A stretch of DNA of 64,000 nt from CAIKMD01 sp963702925. GTDB lineage: Bacteria; Pseudomonadota; Alphaproteobacteria; ATCC43930; CGMCC-115725. Location: assembly GCA_963702925.1 (NCBI GenBank), contig OY969771.1, forward strand, positions 1,488,001-1,552,000, read 5' to 3'. The translations under genes were made by a program, and so were the position numbers. Positions 8,340 through 17,184 of the stretch are shown in pieces (position 1 is the first letter of the stretch; every line of letters begins with the position of its first letter). The notes under the pieces were generated by a model. The model was not told where the DNA came from, searched no databases, and saw nothing but the letters and a program-made list of their open reading frames with translations.

Positions 8340-9368
8340 ATGCACGGGACAAGAATATCCTTTGCCGTGATTCTGATTTGCGCCGCAATCGGCATGTCCG
8401 TCGCGGCGCGCGCCGACGGCGTGCCGATCCGTATCGGCTAGGCGCAGGCGCCAGGACATCTGGCGCCACTCTTTGACGTGCTCGCCGTGAAACATCCCGA
8501 CATCATGCCGCATCAAGGCAAGAGCTATGACGCGGCGGCGATCCATTTCGGCGGCAGCACGCCGCAGATTCAAGCGATCGCGGTCGGCGAGATCGAAATC
8601 GCGGCGTTCGCACCCTCGTCTCTTGTCCTGGCGATCGCCAATGCCGGACTCGATGTGCGCATCGTCTCCGATGTCGAGCAGGACGGGCTGCCCGGGCATT
8701 ACGACGAACCGTTCATCGTGCGCAAGGACGGGCCGATCAAGACGATCGAAGATCTCAAAGGCAAGCGGGTCGCGACCAATGCGATCGGCTCGGCCAGCGA
8801 CAATGCAATGCGCATGGCGTTCCGCAAACACGACATCGGCGACAAGGACGTCAGCACCGTCGAAGCCGATTTCGTCAACATGGTGCCGATGATCGAGGCG
8901 GATAAGGTCGATTTGGTCGCCCTGATGCCGCAATTCATCCATCGCGTCGACCAGCTCGGCACTTATCGTACCCTATTCACCGCGAGCCAGGGGCGCGGCG
9001 GCCCCGCCCAAACGGTCGCTTGGGTGATGCGCGCCGATTTCATCGCGGCGCATCGGCCCACGCTCGTGGATTTCTTCGAGGATCACATTCGCGCCGTGCG
9101 CTGGTTCCTCGACCCCAAGAACCGCGACGAAGCGCTCGCCATCGCCATGCAGGTCACGAAGCAGCAACGCGCCGATCTCGAATATGCTTTCACCGGCGAC
9201 GATTTTTATCGCTCGCCCGACCTGGTTCCCAATCTCCAAGCGGCGCAGCGCGAAATCGACAACTCCGCCAAGCTCGGCTTGCTGCCGAAGGCGGTGACCT
9301 TGAGCCCGCATTATGTCGATCTGTCGTTGATCGCCGACGCCAAGAAACGTCTCGACGGCGTTCGGTAA
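8340..9368 (+). pseudogene. ABC transporter substrate-binding protein gene with in-frame TAG
   Basis: The reading frame begins with a good GGGAGG site, an ATG at 8340 and a signal peptide of about 25 residues (SFAVILICAAIGMSVAARAD). It then reads VPIRIG, stop (TAG at 8439-8441, codon 34), AQAPGHLAPL. Homologous NMT1/SsuA-like proteins usually have RIGY at this point, so a Tyr codon (TAT/TAC) to TAG change explains it. After the stop the frame stays open for 309 codons with no further damage (STPQIQAIAVGEIEIAAF, DLKGKRVATNAIGSASDNAM, and so on). Total length would be 343 codons, normal for a nitrate/sulfonate/taurine-type binding protein. It may be a fresh pseudogene, a read-through gene or a sequence error, and it could be the missing partner of the ABC genes at 4216-5840. 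Confidence 0.75.
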
Positions 9369-9490
9369 CGGAGGTTTGACCATAACCGGCAATTCCATCG
9401 TCTGGTGTGCACTGATAGAATCTTACCCTAACAAATGAGCAGCCCAGCCATCGGCGCCGGTGGGCTGCGCTTGGCAGACGGCGCCAGGGG

Positions 9491-9955
9491 ATGGACGCGA
9501 TGATTCAGCTCAAAGTGAACGGCAAGCTTTACCAACTCGACATCGAACCGGAGACCCCGCTGCTTTGGGTCATCCGCGACGAGCTCGGCATGACCGGCAC
9601 GAAATTCGGTTGTGGCATCGCGCAATGCGGCGCCTGCACCGTGCATATCGACGGCCAGGCGCAACGCTCTTGCTCGGTGCAAGTGGGCGATGTCGGCAAG
9701 GCCGAGGTCACCACCATCGAAGGCCTGTCGCATGACAGCAAGCACCCGGTCCAGCAAGCCTGGCTGGCCGAAGACGTGCCGCAATGCGGCTACTGCCAAT
9801 CCGGACAGATCATGGCGGCGACGGCCTTCCTCAAAACCCATCCCAATCCAAGCGATGCCGACATCAACGCCAATGTCACCAATATCTGCCGCTGTGGCAC
9901 CTATGAACACATCCGCCGCGCGATTCATCGCGCCGCTTCGCTGATGAAAGCTTGA
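9491..9955 (+). CDS. (2Fe-2S) small subunit of an IorA-type molybdenum hydroxylase
   Basis: This 154-residue electron-transfer subunit holds the two [2Fe-2S] clusters of xanthine-oxidase-family enzymes. The plant-ferredoxin cluster uses Cys41, 46, 49 and 61 (CGIAQCGACT...C). The second uses Cys99, 102, 133 and 135 (CGYC and CRC). It pairs with the large molybdopterin subunit, whose open frame overlaps it by 4 bases. Two-subunit enzymes without an FAD subunit are typical of isoquinoline 1-oxidoreductase (IorAB) and of aldehyde dehydrogenases that pass electrons to cytochrome c. The real substrate is unknown. Confidence 0.92.
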   Translation: MDAMIQLKVNGKLYQLDIEPETPLLWVIRDELGMTGTKFGCGIAQCGACTVHIDGQAQRSCSVQVGDVGKAEVTTIEGLSHDSKHPVQQAWLAEDVPQCGYCQSGQIMAATAFLKTHPNPSDADINANVTNICRCGTYEHIRRAIHRAASLMKA

Positions 9956-9969
9956 GGGAGGAAACCATC

Positions 9970-12156
9970 ATGGACGGGAACACCCTCACCGCTCTCACTC
10001 GCCGACGCTTCGTCGTCACCAGCCTGACCATGGCCGGTGGGCTTGCCATCGGCCTGGCACATCCGGGTATCGCCCGCGCGCTTGCGATCAAGCCGCAGCC
10101 CTGGGGCGATGACGCGCCCGATCCGCGCGAGTTCAATGCCTGGCTGGTGATCGAGCCGGACGACACGGTCATCATCCGCTACGGCCGTGCCGAGATGGGC
10201 CAGGGCAGCTTCACCGCCCTAACCATGTGTGTCGCCGAAGAGCTGCAATGCGACTGGTCGAAGGTAAAAACCGAATTCGCCTCGGCCCATCGCAATCTCG
10301 TCGAGAACAACGTCTATGGCGACCAGTCCTCGGTCGGCAGCCATTCGGTGCGGCTCGGGCGCGAAAAGGCGCAGCAGATCGGCGCCTCGGCACGCGAACG
10401 CTTGATCGCCGCCGCAGCCAAGCGCTGGAAAGTCGAGCCGGCTTCCTGCGTCGCCGCGAATGGCAAGGTCATCCACCAAGCCTCGGGGCGCTCCCTGCGT
10501 TTCGGCCAGATCGCAACGGAAGCGGCAAAGATCACGCTTGCCCAGGAACCGGCGATCAAGACGCCGGAGCAATACACTTTGATGGGCAAGCCGCAACCGC
10601 GCCTCGACGTGCCTTTGAAGATCAACGGCACGGCGAAATTCGGCATCGACACGCGCTTGCCCGACATGGTCTACGCCGCCGTGACGGCGTGCCCGGTCTT
10701 TGGCGGCACCTTAAAAAGTGTCGACGCGTCCGATGCGAAAGGCCGGCGCGGGATCATCGACGTGGTGCAATTGCCCAATGCGGTGGCGGTGGTCGCCGAC
10801 CGTTTCTGGCGCGCGAAGGAAGCGCTCCCGAAGCTCAAGATCGAATGGGATATGGGCGACGCGGCGAGCACCGACAGCACGCAATTCGCCAAGGACTATC
10901 GCGATGCGCTCGAGGGGCCGGCGGCCAATGCGCGGAATGACGGCGATGCCGACGCGGCAATCGCCGGCGCGGCCAAGGTGATTGAGGCGGTCTATGAAGT
11001 TCCCTATCTCGCCCATGCGCGGATGGAGCCGCTCAACGCGACGGCACATCTGCAAGCGGATCGGCTCGATCTCTGGATCGGCACCCAGGATGCAACCGGC
11101 ACTTTGAAGCAAGCGGCGCGCGCCGCGGGCCTCAAGCCCGAGCAGGTCTATGTCCATAACTGTTTTGCCGGCGGCGGCTTCGGAGGCCGCGGCGGGGGCG
11201 CCGAGGTCGATCAAGTGATCGCGATCGCCAAGGCGGTCCGCAAGCCGGTGAAGCTGGTTTATACGCGCGAAGAAGATATCCGCCACGACCGTTACCGGCC
11301 GCAAGCCGCGATCCGCTTCAAAGCCGGGCTCGGGGCAGACGGCATGCCGGTCGGCTGGAACATTCGCACCGTGGTCGGCTCGCTGCTGCGGTCGGCCGGC
11401 GCAAGCAAGGTCGAGAACGGCGTCGAGCCGATGGCCGTGGAAGGCTTGAAGGACAATCCCTTCAAGATCGCCAATACAAAAGTCGATTGCGTGCTGAAGA
11501 ACACCCATGTGCCGGTTTGGTTCTGGCGCTCGGTCGGCGCATCGCAAAACGCCTTCGCGATCCAGAGCTTCGTCGACGAGATGGCGCATGAGGCGGGCAA
11601 GGATCCTTATCAGTTCCGCCGCGCGCTGCTCGAAGGCAAGCCCGATTGGCTGGGCGTGCTCGACCTCGTCGCCGAGAAAGGCGATTGGGGCAAGCCATTG
11701 CCGCAAGGCCATGGCCGCGGCATCTCGATCTATGAGTGCTACGGCACGATCGTCGGCGAGGTTGCCGAAGTCTCGCTCGACAGCCGCGGCCGGGTGAAAG
11801 TTGAACGGGTCACGATCGCGGTCGATTGCGGCCACACGGTCAATCCGCAAACCGTCGCCGAGCAGATGGAAGGCGGCATGATCTTCGGCCTGACCGCGAC
11901 GCTTTACGGCGACATCGCGATCAAGAACGGGGCCGTGGTGCAGGGCAATTTCGACGCCTATCCGATGGTGCGTCTCGCCGAAGCGCCGCCGACCGAAGTG
12001 CATTTCGCATTGTCGGGCGGCAATAAATGGGGTGGGTGCGGCGAGCCCGGCGCCGCGCCGATCGCGTCGGCGGTTTCGAATGCGGTCTTCGCCATTACCG
12101 GCAAACGCATCCGCAGCCTGCCCTTGCGCGGCCAGAACCTGACCAGCGGCGCCTGA
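9970..12156 (+). CDS. Molybdopterin-binding large subunit (IorB-like xanthine dehydrogenase family)
   Basis: The predicted 728-residue catalytic subunit starts with a twin-arginine signal (TRRRFVVTSLTMAGG), so the folded holoenzyme is probably exported to the periplasm together with the small subunit. Family marks are the GGGFGGRGGG molybdopterin-binding loop and GCGEPGAAPIASAVSNA near the C-terminus, whose Glu is the catalytic base. The length and the Tat signal fit IorB-type aldehyde/N-heterocycle hydroxylases, which hydroxylate with water-derived oxygen. I chose the ATG at 9970 because GGGAGGAAA lies just before it; the frame is open back to 9952. A bidirectional terminator follows. Confidence 0.9.
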   Translation: MDGNTLTALTRRRFVVTSLTMAGGLAIGLAHPGIARALAIKPQPWGDDAPDPREFNAWLVIEPDDTVIIRYGRAEMGQGSFTALTMCVAEELQCDWSKVKTEFASAHRNLVENNVYGDQSSVGSHSVRLGREKAQQIGASARERLIAAAAKRWKVEPASCVAANGKVIHQASGRSLRFGQIATEAAKITLAQEPAIKTPEQYTLMGKPQPRLDVPLKINGTAKFGIDTRLPDMVYAAVTACPVFGGTLKSVDASDAKGRRGIIDVVQLPNAVAVVADRFWRAKEALPKLKIEWDMGDAASTDSTQFAKDYRDALEGPAANARNDGDADAAIAGAAKVIEAVYEVPYLAHARMEPLNATAHLQADRLDLWIGTQDATGTLKQAARAAGLKPEQVYVHNCFAGGGFGGRGGGAEVDQVIAIAKAVRKPVKLVYTREEDIRHDRYRPQAAIRFKAGLGADGMPVGWNIRTVVGSLLRSAGASKVENGVEPMAVEGLKDNPFKIANTKVDCVLKNTHVPVWFWRSVGASQNAFAIQSFVDEMAHEAGKDPYQFRRALLEGKPDWLGVLDLVAEKGDWGKPLPQGHGRGISIYECYGTIVGEVAEVSLDSRGRVKVERVTIAVDCGHTVNPQTVAEQMEGGMIFGLTATLYGDIAIKNGAVVQGNFDAYPMVRLAEAPPTEVHFALSGGNKWGGCGEPGAAPIASAVSNAVFAITGKRIRSLPLRGQNLTSGA

Positions 12157-12177
12157 CAGCCAGCGCCCCCCAAACAG

Positions 12178-12212
12178 AAAAGGCCGTCATCCAAGGATGG
12201 CGGCCTTTTTCT
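12178..12212. terminator. Bidirectional terminator between the molybdenum hydroxylase and rpmB
   Basis: The stem GGCCGTCATCC / GGATGGCGGCC (one G-T pair) has a two-base AA loop, is preceded by AAAA and is followed by TTTTTC. It lies between the convergent ends of the + strand enzyme gene and the minus-strand rpmB, and can serve both. Confidence 0.85.
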
Positions 12213-12253
12213 TTCCCGGATCATCGCCCGCTCGCGCGAGCGAAATTAAGTGT

Positions 12254-12556
12254 TCAGGCGCTCGCCCCGGCGCGCTTCGCCTTGGCTTGTTCGATGCGGC
12301 GCTTCAAGCGGCGCGCTTCGACCGAGAGCTTGCTGTCCGGCGTGTCGAGAAGATAAGCGTCGAGCCCGCCATTGTGCTCGATGGTCCGGATGCCATTGGT
12401 CGACAGCCGCAGGCGCACGGGATGGCCGAGCGCATCGGACAATACTGCCGTGGCTTGCAGATTGGGCAGAAAGCGCCGCTTGGTTTTGTTGTTGGCGTGG
12501 CTGACATTGTTGCCGACCAAAACGCCTTTGCCCGTGATAAAGCACCGCCGCGACAT
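12254..12556 (-). CDS. rpmB: 50S ribosomal protein bL28
   Basis: The 100-residue protein begins MSRRCFITGKGVLVGNNVSH and continues with NNKTKRRFLPNLQ, the bL28 signature. It is a component of the large ribosomal subunit near the E site. The single Cys in CFITGK, without the rest of a zinc ribbon, marks it as the zinc-independent form. The C-terminal extension rich in Lys, Arg and Ala is normal for alphaproteobacteria. It is a single-gene unit sharing the bidirectional terminator at 12178-12212. Confidence 0.97.
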   Translation of the reverse strand: MSRRCFITGKGVLVGNNVSHANNKTKRRFLPNLQATAVLSDALGHPVRLRLSTNGIRTIEHNGGLDAYLLDTPDSKLSVEARRLKRRIEQAKAKRAGASA

Positions 12557-12677
12557 GATAAATCCCCGTTTTCGGAACGCGACTTTCTAGGCCAAAGCCA
12601 GGGGCCCGTCAAGCCGGCCGCGCCCGGCTCCGGCGGGGCGAGGGGACCCTTGCGGCGGTACCGGGCAAGCATCGATG

Positions 12678-13997
12678 TCAGTTCGCCGGCGCGGATAAGG
12701 GGCCCGATGCAGGCCCGGGCTCGTCGGGCTGCCCCGTCACCGTGCCGAGAGGATGGGGTTCGCGGCCCTTGACGTAGGAGAGGCCGTCGATCGTGACCGT
12801 CTCTTCCTCGGCCGGCCGAGCCGCCAGCTCGACCTTCGATGCACGCGCCCGTTTCCGCTCCCGCGCGGTCTGCGCTGCCCTATCTGCTTCTGTTGTTTCG
12901 CGATTTTGTGATTTTTGGGGTACGGGCAGAGCTGCCAAGCGGTCGGGCATTGCCGCCACGGCATTCTCCTGCGCGGCGGTCGCAGGCGGCGTCAGCGCGG
13001 CGGGATTTAACGGGGATATAGCACCCGTGACGAGGGCTCCCTGAGTCGGCGGAGCGATCGTCTTCCCGCTCTCCTCGATTGGAGGCACGCCAGGCGGCGG
13101 CGCGACGACGTTTGCGGTCGGCGCAAATTCGCGCGTCGCGTTCGCATCCAGCGACTCGATGGCCCCTGAAGCGGGCGCCGGCGCGGTCTCCGCCGATGCA
13201 GGCGCGGCAAGCTTGGCGCTTGGCGCCGGGGTGGCAACGGCTTCGGCTTTTGCCGTTAGCGGCGGGGCCGGCGCCTTCACATAAAGTACCACCAATGCGG
13301 CAATCAGCGAAACCGAAGCAGCCGCGGCCCAGCCAATTAATTGTCGCCGCTGCCTCGCGCTGCGGTCACGCAATAACGGTCGCGCCTCGTCCCAGGCGAA
13401 TGCCGGCGCGGCCACGGGCTCGAAGATGGCTTCCTCGAAAGCGGGCTCGACCGCCGGCATGGGCTCGGGCTGCAGGGATTCCCGGCGCGGCCATATATGC
13501 CGCGCCACCTCATCGACGATCGGTACGGTCTGACGCCGCAGCCGGGTCAGACTGATTCCTTCGGTCGCGGTCAGCCGATGAATGACGGTTTCGACCCACC
13601 GCGTGTCTTTCGGTTGGAAATGCGGCGCAGCGCTGAATGCTTTTGACAGGCGGTTGGCGAGCGTCGGAATGCGATCAGGCGCGAGCGCGACGGAGACCAC
13701 GGGTGGGCGGCGGCGCGACAAGGTTCCAAAGTCCGCCCGTGCCAAGAATTCCTCGAACCGCGCGACGGCCGCATCCGGTTGCGCCGGCGCGAGATCCACC
13801 AGCGCAATGCCTTTTTCGGGATGAAAGGCAATGTATTTCGCCCAAGGCGGCGCCTCGGCGGAACCGGTGCGGCCCCTGACGAGCACTGTCCATGGCGCCG
13901 GCAATCGGGCGCACATCGCGGTCAGTTCGTCGACCGCTTTGACATCGGGAATAATGGTCGAGTCTGGCGAAGGGTTTGTTGACACAGAATCAAGCAT
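12678..13997 (-). CDS. Uncharacterised membrane-anchored protein with Pro/Ala-rich C-terminal region
   Basis: I do not recognise this 439-residue protein. The N-terminal part (about 25-100) reads WTVLVRGRTG ... YIAFHPEKGIALVDL, a beta-rich pattern loosely like NERD nuclease-related domains, without clear catalytic residues. A single membrane helix lies near 232-251 (LIGWAAAASVSLIAALVVLYV). A long low-complexity Ala/Pro/Thr region follows, then a short ordered end (TVTIDGLSYVKGREPHPLGT). One possible topology has the N-terminal domain in the cytoplasm and the Pro-rich tail crossing the periplasm. The ATG at 13997 has no striking ribosome site. It stands alone between rpmB and meaB. Confidence 0.7.
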   Translation of the reverse strand: MLDSVSTNPSPDSTIIPDVKAVDELTAMCARLPAPWTVLVRGRTGSAEAPPWAKYIAFHPEKGIALVDLAPAQPDAAVARFEEFLARADFGTLSRRRPPVVSVALAPDRIPTLANRLSKAFSAAPHFQPKDTRWVETVIHRLTATEGISLTRLRRQTVPIVDEVARHIWPRRESLQPEPMPAVEPAFEEAIFEPVAAPAFAWDEARPLLRDRSARQRRQLIGWAAAASVSLIAALVVLYVKAPAPPLTAKAEAVATPAPSAKLAAPASAETAPAPASGAIESLDANATREFAPTANVVAPPPGVPPIEESGKTIAPPTQGALVTGAISPLNPAALTPPATAAQENAVAAMPDRLAALPVPQKSQNRETTEADRAAQTARERKRARASKVELAARPAEEETVTIDGLSYVKGREPHPLGTVTGQPDEPGPASGPLSAPAN

Positions 13998-14315
13998 CGT
14001 CGCTAATCCTCACGGCCCATCGAGCGTTGTGTCAAACGCCGCCATACCGGTGGATCCCCCCCCTTCAAGCACATTCTGTGCTCCATTTCCCAACGGAAAG
14101 TTCTTTTGTCGGCGCAGTCTCTCGAGCGCCTTTAAAAAATGCTTTTGCGGCCAGAGAATTCGGCACGCTCAACGTGCGCAACCAAACTGGCGAGCGGCGA
14201 TCGCGAAAAAAAACTTGGGCTTCGTGCAGCACCGCCTTCGACGCCGTGACGCATGACAGTCAATAATTGGGGCGTTTTAATGGCGGACGCAAGCCCGCTG
14301 TAACGTGCGGCGCCG
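13998..14315. other. Intergenic region upstream of the unknown membrane protein gene
   Basis: This 318-bp stretch holds no supported gene. It contains a run of eight C residues near 14058 and an A/T-rich patch near 14130-14280 that probably holds the minus-strand promoter of the 13997 gene. I see no clear repeat or RNA structure. Confidence 0.35.
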
Positions 14316-15311
14316 CTAGCGTGACGGCGCGCTTTTGAAAAACCCTGCCAACGCTTCGCGCGCGGCGGCGGCGGGGGTGAGCTTCCCGGCTTCGACCCGG
14401 GATTCGAGCTTGCCGAGCCGCGCCTTGACCGAAGCGTCATGCCGCAGCCGATCGAGTAGCGCCTCGCCGATCTCCGCCCAGAGCGCCGCTTTGAGCTGCG
14501 CCGCGCGGCGGCGGTGCCATTCGCCGCTCTCCTCCATCGCCTTGCGGCGCTCAGCCAAAAGATGCTCGACCGTATCGAGCCCGCGCCGCTCGAGGGCCGA
14601 GATCGCCATTACCTCTGGCGGAGCGCGGCTTGGCTCTTGGCGCAGCAGCCCGAGGGCTTGGCTGTAATCGGCAACCGCGCGACGCGCTGCCGGCTCGAGA
14701 TCGCCATCCGATTTATTGACCAGCAGCACATCCGCCAACTCGACGATGCCGCGTTTCATGCCTTGCAGCTCGTCGCCGCCAGCAGGCGCGATCAACAGCA
14801 GGAAAATATCCACGAGATCGGCGACAGCGGTTTCGGATTGGCCGACTCCGACGGTTTCGACGATGACGAGATCGAAGCCCGCCGCCTCCGCCACCAAGAT
14901 CGCCTCGCGCGTGCGGCGCGCCACGCCGCCAAGGCTGCCGCCCGCGGGCGAAGGCCGGATGAAGGCCTGGGGCGCGCGTGCGAGCTCAGCCATGCGCGTC
15001 TTGTCGCCCAAGATCGAGCCGCCGCCACGCTTCGATGAAGGGTCAATTGCCAGCACGGCAACCCGGCGCCCTTGTTCAATAGCGCGCATGCCGAAAGCCT
15101 CGATGAAGGTCGACTTGCCGACGCCTGGCGCGCCCGAAATGCCAAGCCGCAACGCGCCGCCGGTTGCCGGCAGCAACGCCGCGAGCATCGCCTCGGCTGC
15201 CGCGCGATGGTCGGCACGGGTGGATTCGACCAGGGTGATGGCGCGGGCCAGCGCCTGGCGCTCGCCCACTTTGACCGCGGCGGCGAGCTTGGCCGGATCG
15301 GAGGCGGCCAC
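14316..15311 (-). CDS. meaB: Methylmalonyl-CoA mutase-associated GTPase MeaB
   Basis: This 331-residue G3E-type GTPase of the MeaB/ArgK family has P-loop GAPGVGKST, switch motif DPSSKRGGGSILGDKTRM, ETVGVGQSE and the base-specificity motif NKSD. MeaB gates loading of adenosylcobalamin onto methylmalonyl-CoA mutase and protects the enzyme from inactivation. The likely client, encoded at 36272-38422, is 21 kb away. The frame extends to 15458 but overlaps the upstream ABC gene. The GTG at 15311 gives the family length and sits 10 bases after that gene's stop, which fits an operon with the ABC exporter and MFS genes. Confidence 0.9.
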   Translation of the reverse strand: MAASDPAKLAAAVKVGERQALARAITLVESTRADHRAAAEAMLAALLPATGGALRLGISGAPGVGKSTFIEAFGMRAIEQGRRVAVLAIDPSSKRGGGSILGDKTRMAELARAPQAFIRPSPAGGSLGGVARRTREAILVAEAAGFDLVIVETVGVGQSETAVADLVDIFLLLIAPAGGDELQGMKRGIVELADVLLVNKSDGDLEPAARRAVADYSQALGLLRQEPSRAPPEVMAISALERRGLDTVEHLLAERRKAMEESGEWHRRRAAQLKAALWAEIGEALLDRLRHDASVKARLGKLESRVEAGKLTPAAAAREALAGFFKSAPSR

Positions 15312-15321
15312 GCCAGCGCGC

Positions 15322-17184
15322 CTACTCGGCCACCTCGGCGGCGGCAAGCGCGGCGGCACGGGCGTCGGCCTCCTGCTGGCGCGCCCACATCGCCGCATAC
15401 ATGCCGGCGCGCGCAATGAGCTGCGCATGGCCGCCGCGCTCGACGATGCGGCCGTCATCGATCACCAGAATTTCGTCGGCATGGATCACGGTCGACAAGC
15501 GATGCGCGATGATCAGCGTGGTGCGGTTTTCCGAGACCTCGTCGAGGCTCGCCTGGATCTCGCGTTCGGTCCTTGTGTCGAGCGCCGAGGTTGCCTCGTC
15601 GAACAGCAATATGCGCGGCTCCTTCAAGATCACGCGCGCGATCGCCACGCGTTGCTTCTCGCCGCCCGACAGCTTCAGCCCGCGCTCGCCCACCGGGCTT
15701 TGATAGCCGTCCGGCAAGGACTGCACGAAGCCGTGGATCTGCGCGTGACGCGCCGCTTCCTCGACCTCGTCGGCGCTGGCGCCCGGGCGGCCATAGGCGA
15801 TGTTATAGAAGATCGTGTCGTTGAACAGCACCGTGTCCTGCGGCACCACACCGATGGCGCGGCGGATGCTGTCTTGCGTCACCTCGCGCAGATCCTGGCC
15901 GTCGATGCGGATCGCGCCTTCGGTCACGTCATAGAAGCGGAACAGGAGCCGCGACACGGTCGATTTGCCGGCGCCCGAGGGTCCGACAATGGCGAGCGTG
16001 CCGCCCGGCGGAATGCGGAAGGAGACATCCTTCAGGATCGGCCGGCGCGGATCATATGCAAAGGAGACATGGTCGAAGACGACCTCGCCGCGAGTCACCT
16101 GAAGCGCGGGCGCGTCTGGTTTATCCTGCACCTCGGGCGCGACCTGCAGCAGGCGGAACATCGATTCGAGATCGGTCAGGGATTGCTTGATGTTGCGATA
16201 AACCATGCCGAGCACGTTCAAGGGCATGTAAAGCTGCACGAGGTAGGAATTCACCAGCACGAAATCGCCCACCGTCATGCGCCCGGCGACCACGCCCTGC
16301 GCCGCCAGCAGCATCACGCCCACCAGGCCGCAGGCGATGATCGAGCCTTGGCCGATATTGAGGAACGACAAGGTCTGCTGGCTTTTGACCGCCGCGATCT
16401 CATAGGCTTGCAGCGCGCGGTCGAAGCGCCGCGCCTCGTGCTCCTCATTGGCGAAATATTTGACGGTTTCGTAATTGAGGAGGCTGTCGATCGCCTTGGT
16501 GTTGGCCTCGCTGTCGCGCTCGTTCATCTCGCGACGGAATTGGAGGCGCCAATCGGTGAAGGCGAAGGTGAAGACGACATAGACGACGATGGTCGCGAAG
16601 GTGACGACCGCGAGGCTCCATTCGTACAAGCCCCAGAGGATCGAGCAGACGAGCACGATCTCGAACATGGTCGGCACGAAGCTGAAGAGAAAATAGTCGA
16701 GCAGGAATTCCGTGCCGCGAATGCCGCGCTCGACCGAGCGCGAGAGCCCGCCGGTCTGGCGCTCCAAATGAAACCGCAGCGAAAGCTGATGCAGGTGGCG
16801 GAAGGTCGAGAGCGCGACCTGGCGCACCGCGCGCTGCCCGACCTTGGCGAAGACCACGTCGCGAAGCTCGGCGAAGGCCTGGGCGCTCACCCGCGCGACG
16901 CCATAGCCGATGATGAACACGATCGGCACGCCCAGCAGCAGCGCCTTGCCCGGCGACAGCGCGTCGACCGCGTGCTTGTAGAGCATCGGCACATAGACGG
17001 TGATCGACTTCGCCGCCACCAGGAACCCGACCGCGATCAGTACGCGGATGCGCAGATCCCAGGCGCCCGGCGGCCAGAGATAAGGCAGCAGCTTGCCGAC
17101 CGCCTTCAGCTCGTCCTTGAACCGGACTTCGCGGGTCCGGTCGATGCGGCGGCGCTGACCGCCGCGATCTCTGCTCATGCTCAA
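15322..17184 (-). CDS. ATM1-type ABC exporter (fused permease and ATPase)
   Basis: This 620-residue half-transporter has a six-helix membrane domain at about residues 30-330 and an ATPase domain at about 360-600. Walker A GPSGAGKST, signature LSGGEKQR and Walker B LLFDEATSALD are all present. Sequence and length fit the ATM1/ABCB7 group, which in bacteria and mitochondria exports glutathione-linked compounds (glutathione polysulfide, metal-glutathione adducts). It probably acts as a homodimer in the inner membrane. Its start overlaps the MFS stop by 4 bases (ATGA type), so the two are translationally coupled, and meaB follows 10 bases on. Confidence 0.9.
   Translation of the reverse strand: MSMSRDRGGQRRRIDRTREVRFKDELKAVGKLLPYLWPPGAWDLRIRVLIAVGFLVAAKSITVYVPMLYKHAVDALSPGKALLLGVPIVFIIGYGVARVSAQAFAELRDVVFAKVGQRAVRQVALSTFRHLHQLSLRFHLERQTGGLSRSVERGIRGTEFLLDYFLFSFVPTMFEIVLVCSILWGLYEWSLAVVTFATIVVYVVFTFAFTDWRLQFRREMNERDSEANTKAIDSLLNYETVKYFANEEHEARRFDRALQAYEIAAVKSQQTLSFLNIGQGSIIACGLVGVMLLAAQGVVAGRMTVGDFVLVNSYLVQLYMPLNVLGMVYRNIKQSLTDLESMFRLLQVAPEVQDKPDAPALQVTRGEVVFDHVSFAYDPRRPILKDVSFRIPPGGTLAIVGPSGAGKSTVSRLLFRFYDVTEGAIRIDGQDLREVTQDSIRRAIGVVPQDTVLFNDTIFYNIAYGRPGASADEVEEAARHAQIHGFVQSLPDGYQSPVGERGLKLSGGEKQRVAIARVILKEPRILLFDEATSALDTRTEREIQASLDEVSENRTTLIIAHRLSTVIHADEILVIDDGRIVERGGHAQLIARAGMYAAMWARQQEADARAAALAAAEVAE

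Noticed and set aside
7852..8469. 205-codon minus-strand frame in the odd-composition region
   Set aside because: Arg/Ser/Cys-rich, no ribosome site and no ordered segments; it results from the CGCG-rich sequence.
9952..9969. Earlier start of the molybdenum hydroxylase large subunit overlapping the small subunit
   Set aside because: The ATG at 9970 has the GGGAGGAAA site; the six extra codons contain that site itself.
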